Shown here: in pieces, positions 16,102 through 23,268 of the stretch | How the letters are laid out: every line of letters begins with the position of its first letter | Position numbering within the stretch: position 1 is the stretch's first letter | Assembly: GCA_963703335.1 (NCBI GenBank) | Contig: OY969812.1 | Coordinates: 1,054,001-1,118,000 of the forward strand | Origin: VRUE01 sp963703335 | GTDB lineage: Bacteria; Actinomycetota; Thermoleophilia; Solirubrobacterales; 70-9 | Length of the DNA: 64,000 bases | Direction of reading: 5' to 3' | Program-made: the position numbers and the translations under genes | The notes under the pieces: generated by a model | What the model saw: only the letters and a program-made list of their open reading frames with translations | The model's database searches: none | Told to the model about the DNA's origin: nothing

Positions 16102-16611
16102 ATGCCATCTGGCGCGCTGACAGACGAGCGGGACGTGCGTGAGGCCTATGCGGCCCACGCTGCCGAGTTGTACGGCTTCGCGGTTCGCTCGCTTGGCGAC
16201 TCTGGCCTAGCCGAGGAGGCAGTGCAGGAGACCTTTCTGCGTGCCTGGCGAGCCGGCGAGCGTTTCGATCCGCAGATCGGCTCGTTGCGCACCTGGTTGT
16301 TCGCGATCCTGCGCAACGTCGTGATTGACCTCGGCCGCGCCCGCGCCTCGCGGCCGACGGTTTCCGACAAGGGCGTTGAGCCGACGGTTGAGCCCTTCGA
16401 GGACGCCTTGCTCGCTTGGCAGATCGAGGAGGCGATGCGCAGGATCGGCGACGATCACCGTCGCGTCTTGGTTGAGACCTACTACCGCGGCCGGCCCTAC
16501 GCCGAGGTCGCTGAGGAGCTCGGCGTGCCCGAGGGAACTGTGAAGAGCCGCGTTTACTACGGCTTGCGGGCGTTGCGCGTCGTGCTCGAGGAGATGGGCT
16601 ATGAAGACTGA
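16102..16611 (+). CDS. ECF-type RNA polymerase sigma factor
   Basis: 169 residues. Region 2: LYGFAVRSLGDSGLAEEAVQ then ETFLRAWRAGERFDP and the promoter -10-contacting LRTWLFAILRNVVIDLGRAR (about 60-79). Region 4 helix-turn-helix: RPYAEVAEELGVPEGTVKSR near 134-153. No region 3, as usual in ECF factors. Overlaps the downstream anti-sigma gene by 11 bp, and that gene overlaps the lipoprotein gene by 4 bp, so the three form one unit. Which signal it answers is not visible. Confidence 0.94.
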   Translation: MPSGALTDERDVREAYAAHAAELYGFAVRSLGDSGLAEEAVQETFLRAWRAGERFDPQIGSLRTWLFAILRNVVIDLGRARASRPTVSDKGVEPTVEPFEDALLAWQIEEAMRRIGDDHRRVLVETYYRGRPYAEVAEELGVPEGTVKSRVYYGLRALRVVLEEMGYED

Positions 16612-17308
16612 CGACTGCCGGCAGTGGCGCGAGTCGCTGGGTGCGTACGCACTCGGGCAGCTTGCGGACGAGGACAGGGCCAGGGTCGAAGCCCACCTGC
16701 AGGGCTGCCCCGCCTGCAAGGCCGAGTCGGAGTCCCTCACCGCCGTCGCGCAGTTGCTCCCCCATGCAGATCCGGCGCACTTCGGCCCCGCGCCGCAACC
16801 GCCAGCAGAGCTGGGCCGGCGCATCGCGGCGACGATCGGCTCCGAGCAAAAAGCGAAACGACGGCAAAGACGGCTGCGTTTCGGCTTCGGCCTTGGCGGC
16901 GCCGCGGCGGCGGCTGCAACTGCGGTCCTAGCCATCTTCGTCCTCTCTGGCGGTGGGGGTGGCGGTCCCGAGCAGCACGTTTCCTTCCGTTCCCTTCCCG
17001 AGGGGGTGAAGATTGGCGCCACCCTGGTTCCGCAAGCGTTCGGCACCGAAATCCACATGTACGTGAAGGGCATCAGCTCGGGCACGCTCTGCCAGGTCTA
17101 CATGCGCGGCCCTGATGGCAAGGACATATCGGCCGGCACCTTCCGCTATCGCTGGGGCGGCGACTCCGCCGCGATCCTCAGCGTCGCCCTCGACCTCTCC
17201 CGCGCCCAGGCACTCATCGTGCACGCCGGCAGCCGCACTTTTGTCGCGCCTCTCGCCCGGCAGGCGACCAAAAACCGCAATCGATCCGATCAGGAGGAAT
17301 CGACATGA
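16601..17308 (+). CDS. Anti-sigma factor with zinc-finger (ZAS) domain
   Basis: 235 residues. N-terminal cytoplasmic ZAS/zf-HC2 domain with H-x3-C-x2-C (HLQGCPAC, about 32-39) that would hold the adjacent sigma factor. A membrane span GAAAAAATAVLAIFVLSGGG lies near residues 97-116. The extracellular part (from about 120) contains an SLPEGVKIGATLVPQAFGTE region resembling the RskA-type C-terminal domain, with one cysteine in GTLCQVYM. Start overlaps the sigma gene, arguing for stoichiometric translation. Release of sigma by regulated proteolysis or redox is an inference from the family. Confidence 0.9.
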   Translation: MKTDDCRQWRESLGAYALGQLADEDRARVEAHLQGCPACKAESESLTAVAQLLPHADPAHFGPAPQPPAELGRRIAATIGSEQKAKRRQRRLRFGFGLGGAAAAAATAVLAIFVLSGGGGGGPEQHVSFRSLPEGVKIGATLVPQAFGTEIHMYVKGISSGTLCQVYMRGPDGKDISAGTFRYRWGGDSAAILSVALDLSRAQALIVHAGSRTFVAPLARQATKNRNRSDQEEST

Positions 17309-17838
17309 AGAAGCCTTTCTTTCTCTTTGCTGCCCTAGCCGCGATCGCAGCCCTTGCCTTCACCGGCTGTGGCAGCAGCGATGACGGCGGCGGCTCGGGC
17401 GCCGGTGGTGGTGGCTATGGGTCTGGCGGCGCATCAACCGAATCGACCGCGAGTGAGACCTCGAGCGCCGAAACCGCCGCGGTCGTCTCGACTGCAGCGG
17501 TCGGGAATCTGGGCAAGGTGATCGTTGACGCCAAGGGCTTCACGCTCTACGACTTCCACAAGGACAAGGGCGGCAAGTCAGCCTGCTACGGAGCCTGCGC
17601 GAAGGTCTGGCCGCCGCTGACGACGACCGGCAAACCAGAGGTCGGCAAGGGCGCAACGGCCTCCAAGCTCGGCACAATCAAGCGCAAGGACGGAACCCTG
17701 CAGGTCACCTACGCCGGCTGGCCGCTCTATACCTACGAGGCCGACAGGAAGCCTGGCGACGCCAATGGCAATGACATCGACTCCTTCGGGGCGGAGTGGT
17801 ACGCGTTGCTGCCGAGCGGCGAGGAGGCCGAGGGCTAA
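17305..17838 (+). CDS. Lipoprotein with COG4315-type secreted repeat
   Basis: 177 residues. Lipobox FTGC gives lipidation at about Cys21; a Gly/Ser-rich linker follows. The folded part carries two copies of the PF03640 (Lipoprotein_15) repeat, seen as DAKGFTLYDFHKDKGGKSAC-Y-G-A-C with VWPP, and AGWPLYTYEADRKPGDANG. A ribosome site AGGAGGAA precedes ATG 17305. As third gene of the sigma/anti-sigma unit it is a likely target or sensor. Proteins of this family occur in cell-envelope stress clusters but the biochemical role is unknown. The C-terminus overlaps the repaired end of the convergent acyltransferase by 4 bp. Confidence 0.88.
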   Translation: MKKPFFLFAALAAIAALAFTGCGSSDDGGGSGAGGGGYGSGGASTESTASETSSAETAAVVSTAAVGNLGKVIVDAKGFTLYDFHKDKGGKSACYGACAKVWPPLTTTGKPEVGKGATASKLGTIKRKDGTLQVTYAGWPLYTYEADRKPGDANGNDIDSFGAEWYALLPSGEEAEG

Positions 17839-18505
17839 GCGCGCTTGCGGGCAGAAACCGAAGGTGAGACGAGCTCGCGGATCTCGGCCAGCAATCGGGC
17901 CGAGAGCTCCCCGGGTCCTCGCCGGGCTTGGCCTGCCCGCCGCGCGGCTCGAAGAACCGGGTGCTGATCCTGGGACGGCGGGGAAAGGCGGTGAAGTCAG
18001 TGGTGCCCTCGATTGCGACGCAAACCAACTTCGCCTCGGGCACCTCAAGGGCAAGCCGGCCGACCCCGCTGCGCGCCCGCAGCACGTTGCCACGCGAGCG
18101 GGTTCCCTCCGGGAAGACGCCGATACAGGAGCCGCGTCGCAGTTCCTCGATCGCCCTTGTCAGAGCGCCAGCGTCGCCGGCACCGCGCTCGATCGGGATC
18201 TGACCCATGCCGTTGAGAACCGGAGACAAACCGCGGACCTTCCACAGATCCGCTTTAGCCAGCGCCTTGATCTGGCGGCGCCGGATCGCGGAAACGCCGA
18301 CGGTCACCGGATCCCAGTGGCTGTCGTGGTTGCCGACGACGAGCACCGGCCCACTCTCAGGTAGCACCTCCAGCCCCTCGACCCGCAACCGCCCCCAGAT
18401 CATCGCCGGCCGGCAGACGGCCATAGCCGTCCGGTACATCGGACTCGGCTCCCGCATAGGGCGGGTGGGTGTAGCAACACCCTGCTCTGGGGTAGTGACC
18501 TCCAT
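17835..18505 (-). CDS. 1-acyl-glycerol-3-phosphate acyltransferase (PlsC-like), frameshifted near 3' end
   Basis: From ATG 18505 the frame encodes a PlsC domain: acceptor motif GNHDSHWDPV (H-x4-D equivalent, about 44-53), GQIPIERGAGDAGA, and FPEGTRSRG (about 115-123). After RFFEPRGGQAKPGEDPG the frame turns into arginine/serine-rich nonsense that runs antisense through the lipoprotein gene. Adding one base in the four-C run at 17909-17912 restores ELSARLLAEIRELVSPSVSA plus four residues and a stop at 17835, giving 223 residues, a normal length. So this is either a sequence error or a fresh frameshift. It would acylate lysophosphatidate or similar lipids at the membrane. Confidence 0.8.
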
Positions 18506-18546
18506 CGTGTCCAGCACGGTATTCGATCCTCCGCCCCGCCTCAGGG

Positions 18547-18597
18547 CGAACTGCATCAAATTCTCTATCCAGCAGAGGGAGAATTTGATGCAGTTCG
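18547..18597. repeat. Hairpin repeat, family B copy 1
   Basis: Perfect 19-bp arms CGAACTGCATCAAATTCTC / GAGAATTTGATGCAGTTCG around a 13-nt loop containing CCAGCAG. It lies in the divergent promoter region between the acyltransferase and PAS genes, so it is not a terminator. The same hairpin recurs at 22889-22939 with the stem base-pair next to the loop changed on both sides. Confidence 0.85.
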
Positions 18598-18734
18598 GGA
18601 GGGAATTGTCTAAGTGATGGATGTCACGTATTCGGAGTGGCCGGCAGTCGAAGGTACTCGTCTCGCTTCTGCCGCTTTCCACCTTTCGCTTCCACCCTCA
18701 GCTGTATCAATCCCAACTATCTAAAGTGTCATCT

Positions 18735-19145
18735 GTGACGACGCAGAAGCCCCTCGAGCTGATCCTCGCTCGCAACCTGATGTCGGCTCTCTCGACGCCG
18801 GCTTTCCTGGTCGACGAGGGCGGCATCCTCGTCTTTTACAACGAGGCGGCTGGGGCACTGCTCGGCAAGCGCTTCGAGGAGCTGGGAACGGTCGGGGCAG
18901 ACGAGTGGGGATCGCTCTTTGGCCCCTTCGACAAAGGCGGCAATCCGATCCCCTACGACGAGCTGCCGCTGGTGGTCGCGGTTCGCAACGGTCGCCCCGC
19001 TCACGCTGACCTCGAGATCAGCTCGGCCGACGGCGCCCGCCACCGGGTCGAGGTCTCCGCCTTCCCGATCCTCACCGCCCACGGCTCGCAGGGAGCGATT
19101 GCCGTCTTCTGGCCGGCAGCGTCCAGCAACGGGGCCGGTCACTGA
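18735..19145 (+). CDS. PAS-domain protein
   Basis: About 137 residues if started at GTG 18735 (GTG 18726 and ATG 18780 are alternatives; no strong ribosome site distinguishes them). The single PAS fold is visible from NLMSALSTPAFLVDEGGILV through FYNEAAGALLGKRFEELG to the closing RVEVSAFPILT and GAIAVFWPA strands. No kinase, GGDEF or other output domain is attached, so it may act as a stand-alone sensor or by partner binding. Its stop overlaps the start of the metallo-beta-lactamase gene by one base, implying coexpression. Confidence 0.75.
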   Translation: MTTQKPLELILARNLMSALSTPAFLVDEGGILVFYNEAAGALLGKRFEELGTVGADEWGSLFGPFDKGGNPIPYDELPLVVAVRNGRPAHADLEISSADGARHRVEVSAFPILTAHGSQGAIAVFWPAASSNGAGH

Positions 19146-20026
19146 TGAAGGTCAAGCTCTGGGGAACCCGCGGCTCGATCCCATCCCCAGGGCCGGAGAC
19201 GATCCGCTACGGGGGCAACACCTCCTGCGTCGGGGTCACCCTCTCTGACGGCTCGATGCTCGCCCTCGATGCCGGCACGGGCATCCGCAGCCTCGGTCTT
19301 GCCCTCGCCAATGAGCCAGCCCGCCTGCACATTCTCCTGACCCATCTGCACCTAGACCACATCCAGGGCCTGGTTTTCTTCGCGCCGGCGTTCCGACCGC
19401 AAACGGAGATCGTGATCTGGGGCCCGGCCTCTCCCGAGGCCTCGCTGCGCGATCGAATCGCTCGCTACATCTCGGCGCCGCTTTCTCCCGTCGAGGTTCG
19501 TGAGCTGCCCTGCGATGTCTCTTTCCGCCACTGCCCGCAGGCCGAGTGGGAGATCGGCTCGGCGCGGATCCGCGCCGCCTCGGTTGCCCATCGCGGTCCG
19601 ACGCTCGGCTATCGGATCGACGATGGCGACTCTTCGCTCGCCTACATCCCCGACCACGAGCCGGCACTCGGCGCCGACCTCGACGTGCTCGAGGAGGACT
19701 GGATCTCCGGGCTCGGCCTCGCCCGTGGTGCCTCGCTGCTGATTCACGATGGCCAGTACGCCGACGCCGAGTACCCCGACCACATCGGCTGGGGGCATTC
19801 CTCGCTGTCGCACGCGATCTCCTTTGCCCGCCGCGCCGAAGCCGAGCGCACCGTCCTCTTCCACCACGACCCGATGCACTCGGACGAGCGCCTCGATCAG
19901 CTCAGCGCCGAAGCCGCGGAGCGCTGGCAGTCACTGGGTGGGGATCCTGGCGGCATTGAGCTCGCCCTCGAGCGAGCCGAGTACGAGCTTCCCGCTCGCG
20001 CCGTCAGCGCCGCTCCCGCAAGTTAA
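19145..20026 (+). CDS. MBL-fold metal-dependent hydrolase
   Basis: 293 residues. Starts MKVKLWGTRGSIPSPGPET, the hallmark of the PhnP/cyclic-phosphodiesterase-like MBL subgroup. The metal site THLHLDHIQG (about 65-74), later Asp in YIPDHEP, and the terminal H of LFHHDPMHSD are in place. A G-G-N-T-S segment follows the first strand. Likely a phosphodiesterase of small-molecule or nucleotide substrates; exact substrate unknown. Translationally coupled to the upstream PAS gene (TGATG overlap), which suggests the PAS protein regulates it. Confidence 0.85.
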   Translation: MKVKLWGTRGSIPSPGPETIRYGGNTSCVGVTLSDGSMLALDAGTGIRSLGLALANEPARLHILLTHLHLDHIQGLVFFAPAFRPQTEIVIWGPASPEASLRDRIARYISAPLSPVEVRELPCDVSFRHCPQAEWEIGSARIRAASVAHRGPTLGYRIDDGDSSLAYIPDHEPALGADLDVLEEDWISGLGLARGASLLIHDGQYADAEYPDHIGWGHSSLSHAISFARRAEAERTVLFHHDPMHSDERLDQLSAEAAERWQSLGGDPGGIELALERAEYELPARAVSAAPAS

Positions 20027-20084
20027 GAACCCCGAGCTAAGCAGGCGGTTCGTGACGCGATCTCCCGCTAGGCTGGCACACGGG

Positions 20085-20699
20085 ATGTCGTCGACCCCTG
20101 GCCTCGACGCGGCAGTCGAGCGATCCGAGCTGGTCAAGAACGCGCTGGAGACGGCGCGGTCAGCCCATGCTGGTCAGCTGCGACGTGCCAGCAACGGTCA
20201 GCCGTTTATCGCGCATCCGCTTGCGGTGGCCGAGCGACTGGTTGAGCATCGCTACGGCGACGAGGTTCTGGCGGCGGCTCTACTCCACGACGTGGTCGAG
20301 AAGAGTGAGACCAGCATCGACGAGGTGCGCGCTCAGTTCGGTGAGATCGTCGGCAATTTGGTCGAAGTGATGACGGAAGATGAATCGATCCCCGACTATG
20401 AGGAGCGCAAGGAGGAGCATCGGCAGCGCGCTGCCACCGCCGACCCGGCGGCGCTGGCGATCTTCGCCGCCGACAAACTCGCCAACGTGGCGATGCTGCG
20501 TGAGGCCTACGCACTGATCGAGGAGAGGGTCGGCGACGAACTCGCGGTTCCGCTCGACTTGAGGATCTACGTCTGGGAGGCCGACCTCGAAATGCTCTTC
20601 GACAAGGCGCCCGGGATGCGACTGACCAACGAACTTGCCGACGAAATGGTCAACCTCTGGGCCGACCGCTTTAGGAGCGTTCGCTCGCCGTCAGACTGA
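20085..20699 (+). CDS. HD-domain phosphohydrolase (MESH1/SpoT hydrolase-like)
   Basis: 204 residues from ATG 20085; the longer frame upstream is a shadow of the MBL gene. The HD pattern is that of ppGpp/NADPH hydrolases: early His in GQPFIAHPLAVAERL (about 42-56), HD in AALLHDVVEKSETSIDEV (about 68-85), and a late segment FAADKLANVAMLRE where SpoT-like enzymes have K-L-A-D-R-x-x-N. The Asp of that segment is replaced by Asn, so activity needs caution. A nucleotide hydrolase role, possibly small alarmone hydrolase, is inferred. Its 3' end overlaps the convergent DUF6328 gene by 29 bp. Confidence 0.78.
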   Translation: MSSTPGLDAAVERSELVKNALETARSAHAGQLRRASNGQPFIAHPLAVAERLVEHRYGDEVLAAALLHDVVEKSETSIDEVRAQFGEIVGNLVEVMTEDESIPDYEERKEEHRQRAATADPAALAIFAADKLANVAMLREAYALIEERVGDELAVPLDLRIYVWEADLEMLFDKAPGMRLTNELADEMVNLWADRFRSVRSPSD

Positions 20700-21159
20700 G
20701 GCGCCGCCGGAGCGGCAGCACGTACCAGAGCGCAGCGAAAGTCGAGGCAGCCCCGATCCCCGTGATCACCGTGACCACGCCGCCGAAGAGGACGTCGGTA
20801 ATCAGCACGATCGCGCCCGTCATCGCCAAGGCCAGGAAGGTGAGCCCGGCGATCGTGAAGCGGTTGGCGAGGTGAATCAGCTCACGCTTCTGCTGCAGGC
20901 GGAAGGTCACCCGGTGATAGGAAGATGGCGCGATCAGGCAGATCGCTGAAAGCGCCGTGCAGAGAAGCGTGGCGAAGTAGACACCCTTCTCGAAGCCGTT
21001 GATCTTGGTGAAGTTCTGCTGAAAGGGGACGGCGAGCAGGAAGGCAAAGAGCACCTGCACGCCCGGCAGGGCGACCCGCAGCTCCTGCAACAGCTCGCTG
21101 AGATTGCGATCGAGGCGTTCGCTCTCGCTCTCGTCCCGCCCCGACGGACGTTCCTCCAT
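20671..21159 (-). CDS. DUF6328-like membrane protein
   Basis: 162 residues from ATG 21159. A charged N-terminus (RPSGRDESESERLDRNLSEL) precedes LQELRVALPGVQVLFAFLLA and FQQNFTKINGFEKGVYF, the conserved opening of the DUF6328 family, then three further hydrophobic segments. About four membrane spans in total. Function unknown. Convergent with the HD gene and divergent from the nucleoside phosphorylase gene (30 bp apart). Confidence 0.82.
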   Translation of the reverse strand: MEERPSGRDESESERLDRNLSELLQELRVALPGVQVLFAFLLAVPFQQNFTKINGFEKGVYFATLLCTALSAICLIAPSSYHRVTFRLQQKRELIHLANRFTIAGLTFLALAMTGAIVLITDVLFGGVVTVITGIGAASTFAALWYVLPLRRRLSLTASERS

Positions 21160-21189
21160 CCCTGCACGATAGGGCCTTAGGATCGGACC

Positions 21190-21867
21190 GTGGGACGGCT
21201 TGCGGTGGTGCTCGGCAGCAGTGCGCTCGGCCCAGGGGGCGAGACGATCGCTGCCGCCGGAGCCGAGCACGGCGCCGCGATCGTGCAGCGGCATGACGAC
21301 GGCGCCTACGTGCTCCCCCATGAGATCGACCACGCCGCCAATCTCGGGACGCTGGCCGAGCAGGGATGCGACCGGGTGCTCGCGATCGGCTCGGTGGGAT
21401 CGCTTGATGCAGAGCTGCCGGTCGGCAGTCTGCTTTGTCCTGACGACTTCATCGCCCTGCACCTCGGCCTCTCGACCTTCGGCGACGAGCGGGCTCACCG
21501 TGCGCCCGCCTTTGACCGCGCCTGGCGCGAGGAAGTTCTTTCCGCCTGGAGCGCGAGTGGCGGAAAAGTGAACGATGGCGGCGTCTACTGGCAAGCGATC
21601 GGGCCCCGCTTCGAGACGCCGGCGGAGATCCGGTTGATGGCGGCGCACGCCAACGTGGTCGGGATGACGATCGCCTCGGAGTGCATAGTCGCGGCCGAGC
21701 TGGGACTCGCCTACGCAGCGATCTGCGTCGTCGACAACCTCGCCAACGGCATCGGTCCCGGTCCACTGGAGATCATCGAGCTGGAAGCGGCCCGTGCCGC
21801 CAACGCGTTGCAGCTCCACGACGGCCTCGCCGCGGTGCTGCCGCAGCTCGGCGCCGTGGGACGGTGA
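21190..21867 (+). CDS. Purine nucleoside phosphorylase family (MTA/MTI phosphorylase-like)
   Basis: 225 residues from GTG 21190. PNP/MTAP family markers: N-terminal LAVVLGSSALG, then GSVGSL, YWQAIGPRFETPAEIRLMAA (about 136-155), VVGMTIASE (substrate-binding Met/Glu) and VVDNLANGI. Shorter than human MTAP. Its stop overlaps the start of an adenosine/MTA deaminase gene by 4 bp. The pair suggests the deaminating route known in Pseudomonas, where 5'-methylthioadenosine is first converted to methylthioinosine and then cleaved phosphorolytically. That pathway choice is inferred from the pairing. Confidence 0.82.
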   Translation: MGRLAVVLGSSALGPGGETIAAAGAEHGAAIVQRHDDGAYVLPHEIDHAANLGTLAEQGCDRVLAIGSVGSLDAELPVGSLLCPDDFIALHLGLSTFGDERAHRAPAFDRAWREEVLSAWSASGGKVNDGGVYWQAIGPRFETPAEIRLMAAHANVVGMTIASECIVAAELGLAYAAICVVDNLANGIGPGPLEIIELEAARAANALQLHDGLAAVLPQLGAVGR

Positions 21868-23156
21868 GCCCGGCGCCACTCACAGTGACCGGCGCCGTCC
21901 TTGACGGTGAGACGGTCGGACTGCGATGTGTTGACGGGGTGATCGTGGCGCTCGGCGGCGAGGTTGCCCCGGCTGCCGGTGACGAGACGATCGACGCGGG
22001 CGGGGCGCCGCTGGTCGCCCCGCTCATCAACGGCCACACCCACGCAGCGATGACCCTCTTCCGCGGCTACGGCGGCGATCTGCCGCTGATGCGCTGGCTG
22101 CGCGAGGTGATCTGGCCGGTCGAGGCGAAGCTCGAGCCCGAAGACGTCTACTGGGGCGTGCGCCTCGCCTGCGCCGAGATGATCCGCACCGGCACAACCC
22201 GCTTCTGGGACATGTACTGGCACCCGGGGGCGACCGCGCGGGCGGTGGCGGACGCGGGGCTGCGGGCGACGATCGGCGGACCGCTCTTCGACGCCGACGG
22301 CAACACCGAGGCGATGCAGAAGACGGCGCTGCATGACCTCGAGGAACTGGCCGACTTTGGGGAGGGGATTGGCGCAGCGCTCGCCCCACACGCGATCTAC
22401 ACGGTCGGCGAAGACCTACTGCGCTGGGCTGCAGAGCTGGCCGCCGAGCGCGAGCTGCCGATCCACATCCACCTCTCCGAGACCACGCAGGAGGTCGACG
22501 ACTGCATCGAGCAGCACGGCGTGCGGCCGGCTGCCTACCTCGACCGTCTCGGCGTGCTCGGCGAGCGCACCGTCCTCGCCCACGGCGTCTGGCTCGACGA
22601 AGCCGAGCTGGAGCTGATTGCCGAGCGCGGCTGCACCGTCGTCGCCAACCCGGTCGCCAACATGAAGCTCGCCGTCGGCGGCGTCTTCCCTTATCCCACC
22701 GCGCGCGGCGCTGGCGTAGCGGTCGGCCTCGGAACCGACGGCCCCGGCTCCAACGACTCCCTGGACATGCTCGCCGACCTAAAGATCTTCGCCCTCTCCC
22801 AACGTCACGCCGCAGGCGACCCCACCCTCCTCCCCGCCCCCGAGGCATGGTCCATCGCCACCGGCGCCCGTTCCCCCCTCCTAGCGGGCGAACTGCATCA
22901 AATTTCCGAGCCAGCAGGCCGGAAATTTGATGCAGTTCGGGTTGGGGGAGTCGCGGACTTCCTTTTGCTGCGGCCACGCTCTCCGCAGCTGAGCCTGGGA
23001 GACCTTCATGCGGATCTGGTCTATGCGGCTAGCGGGTCGATCGTGGACACAACCGTGGTTGGGGGGCGCGTACTGATGCGAGGTGGGGAGGTTCCGGGCG
23101 TTGAGGAGATCGTCGCCCGCGCCCTCGAGCGCTCACAGCAGCTCGGAATCACCTAA
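21864..23156 (+). CDS. mtaD: 5-methylthioadenosine/S-adenosylhomocysteine deaminase-like amidohydrolase with in-frame hairpin insert
   Basis: 430 residues from GTG 21864. Amidohydrolase (MtaD/SsnA/TrzN) features: metal ligands in NGHTHAAMTLFRGYGGDLPL, HIHLSETTQEVDDC (about 205-218), LAHGVWLDE and GTDGPGSNDSLDM. Near residues 343-359 the sequence ELHQISEPAGRKFDAVR is encoded by a 51-bp perfect hairpin repeat, replacing the usual loop before GGVADFLLL (normally G-x-L-E-x-G-x-x-A-D). The frame is kept, so the protein may tolerate it. Coupled to the upstream phosphorylase gene. It probably deaminates MTA and/or SAH; ahcY elsewhere in the window would be an alternative SAH route. Confidence 0.85.
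   Translation: MSPAPLTVTGAVLDGETVGLRCVDGVIVALGGEVAPAAGDETIDAGGAPLVAPLINGHTHAAMTLFRGYGGDLPLMRWLREVIWPVEAKLEPEDVYWGVRLACAEMIRTGTTRFWDMYWHPGATARAVADAGLRATIGGPLFDADGNTEAMQKTALHDLEELADFGEGIGAALAPHAIYTVGEDLLRWAAELAAERELPIHIHLSETTQEVDDCIEQHGVRPAAYLDRLGVLGERTVLAHGVWLDEAELELIAERGCTVVANPVANMKLAVGGVFPYPTARGAGVAVGLGTDGPGSNDSLDMLADLKIFALSQRHAAGDPTLLPAPEAWSIATGARSPLLAGELHQISEPAGRKFDAVRVGGVADFLLLRPRSPQLSLGDLHADLVYAASGSIVDTTVVGGRVLMRGGEVPGVEEIVARALERSQQLGIT
22889..22939. repeat. Hairpin repeat, family B copy 2, inside mtaD
   Basis: Perfect 19-bp arms CGAACTGCATCAAATTTCC / GGAAATTTGATGCAGTTCG with a 13-nt loop GAGCCAGCAGGCC. Arm length, loop length and loop core CCAGCAG equal copy 1 at 18547-18597, while the stem bases nearest the loop differ but stay paired. 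It lies in a coding sequence without breaking it. Confidence 0.9.
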
Positions 23157-23170
23157 GCACTCCCTCGCGG

Positions 23171-23215
23171 CGAATCCGTCTCAACCCACGTATATCGCGG
23201 GTTGAGACGGATTCG
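23171..23215. repeat. Hairpin repeat, family C copy 1
   Basis: Perfect 17-bp arms CGAATCCGTCTCAACCC / GGGTTGAGACGGATTCG around an 11-nt loop. It follows the mtaD stop by 14 bp and precedes the osmoprotectant operon. A near copy with compensatory stem change lies at 56849-56893. It could end mtaD transcription, but there is no T-run. Confidence 0.8.
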
Positions 23216-23268
23216 TGTACCTGGCGAGGCATGGATAAGGGCAGCGAGCGGGTATAGGCTCGGATCGA

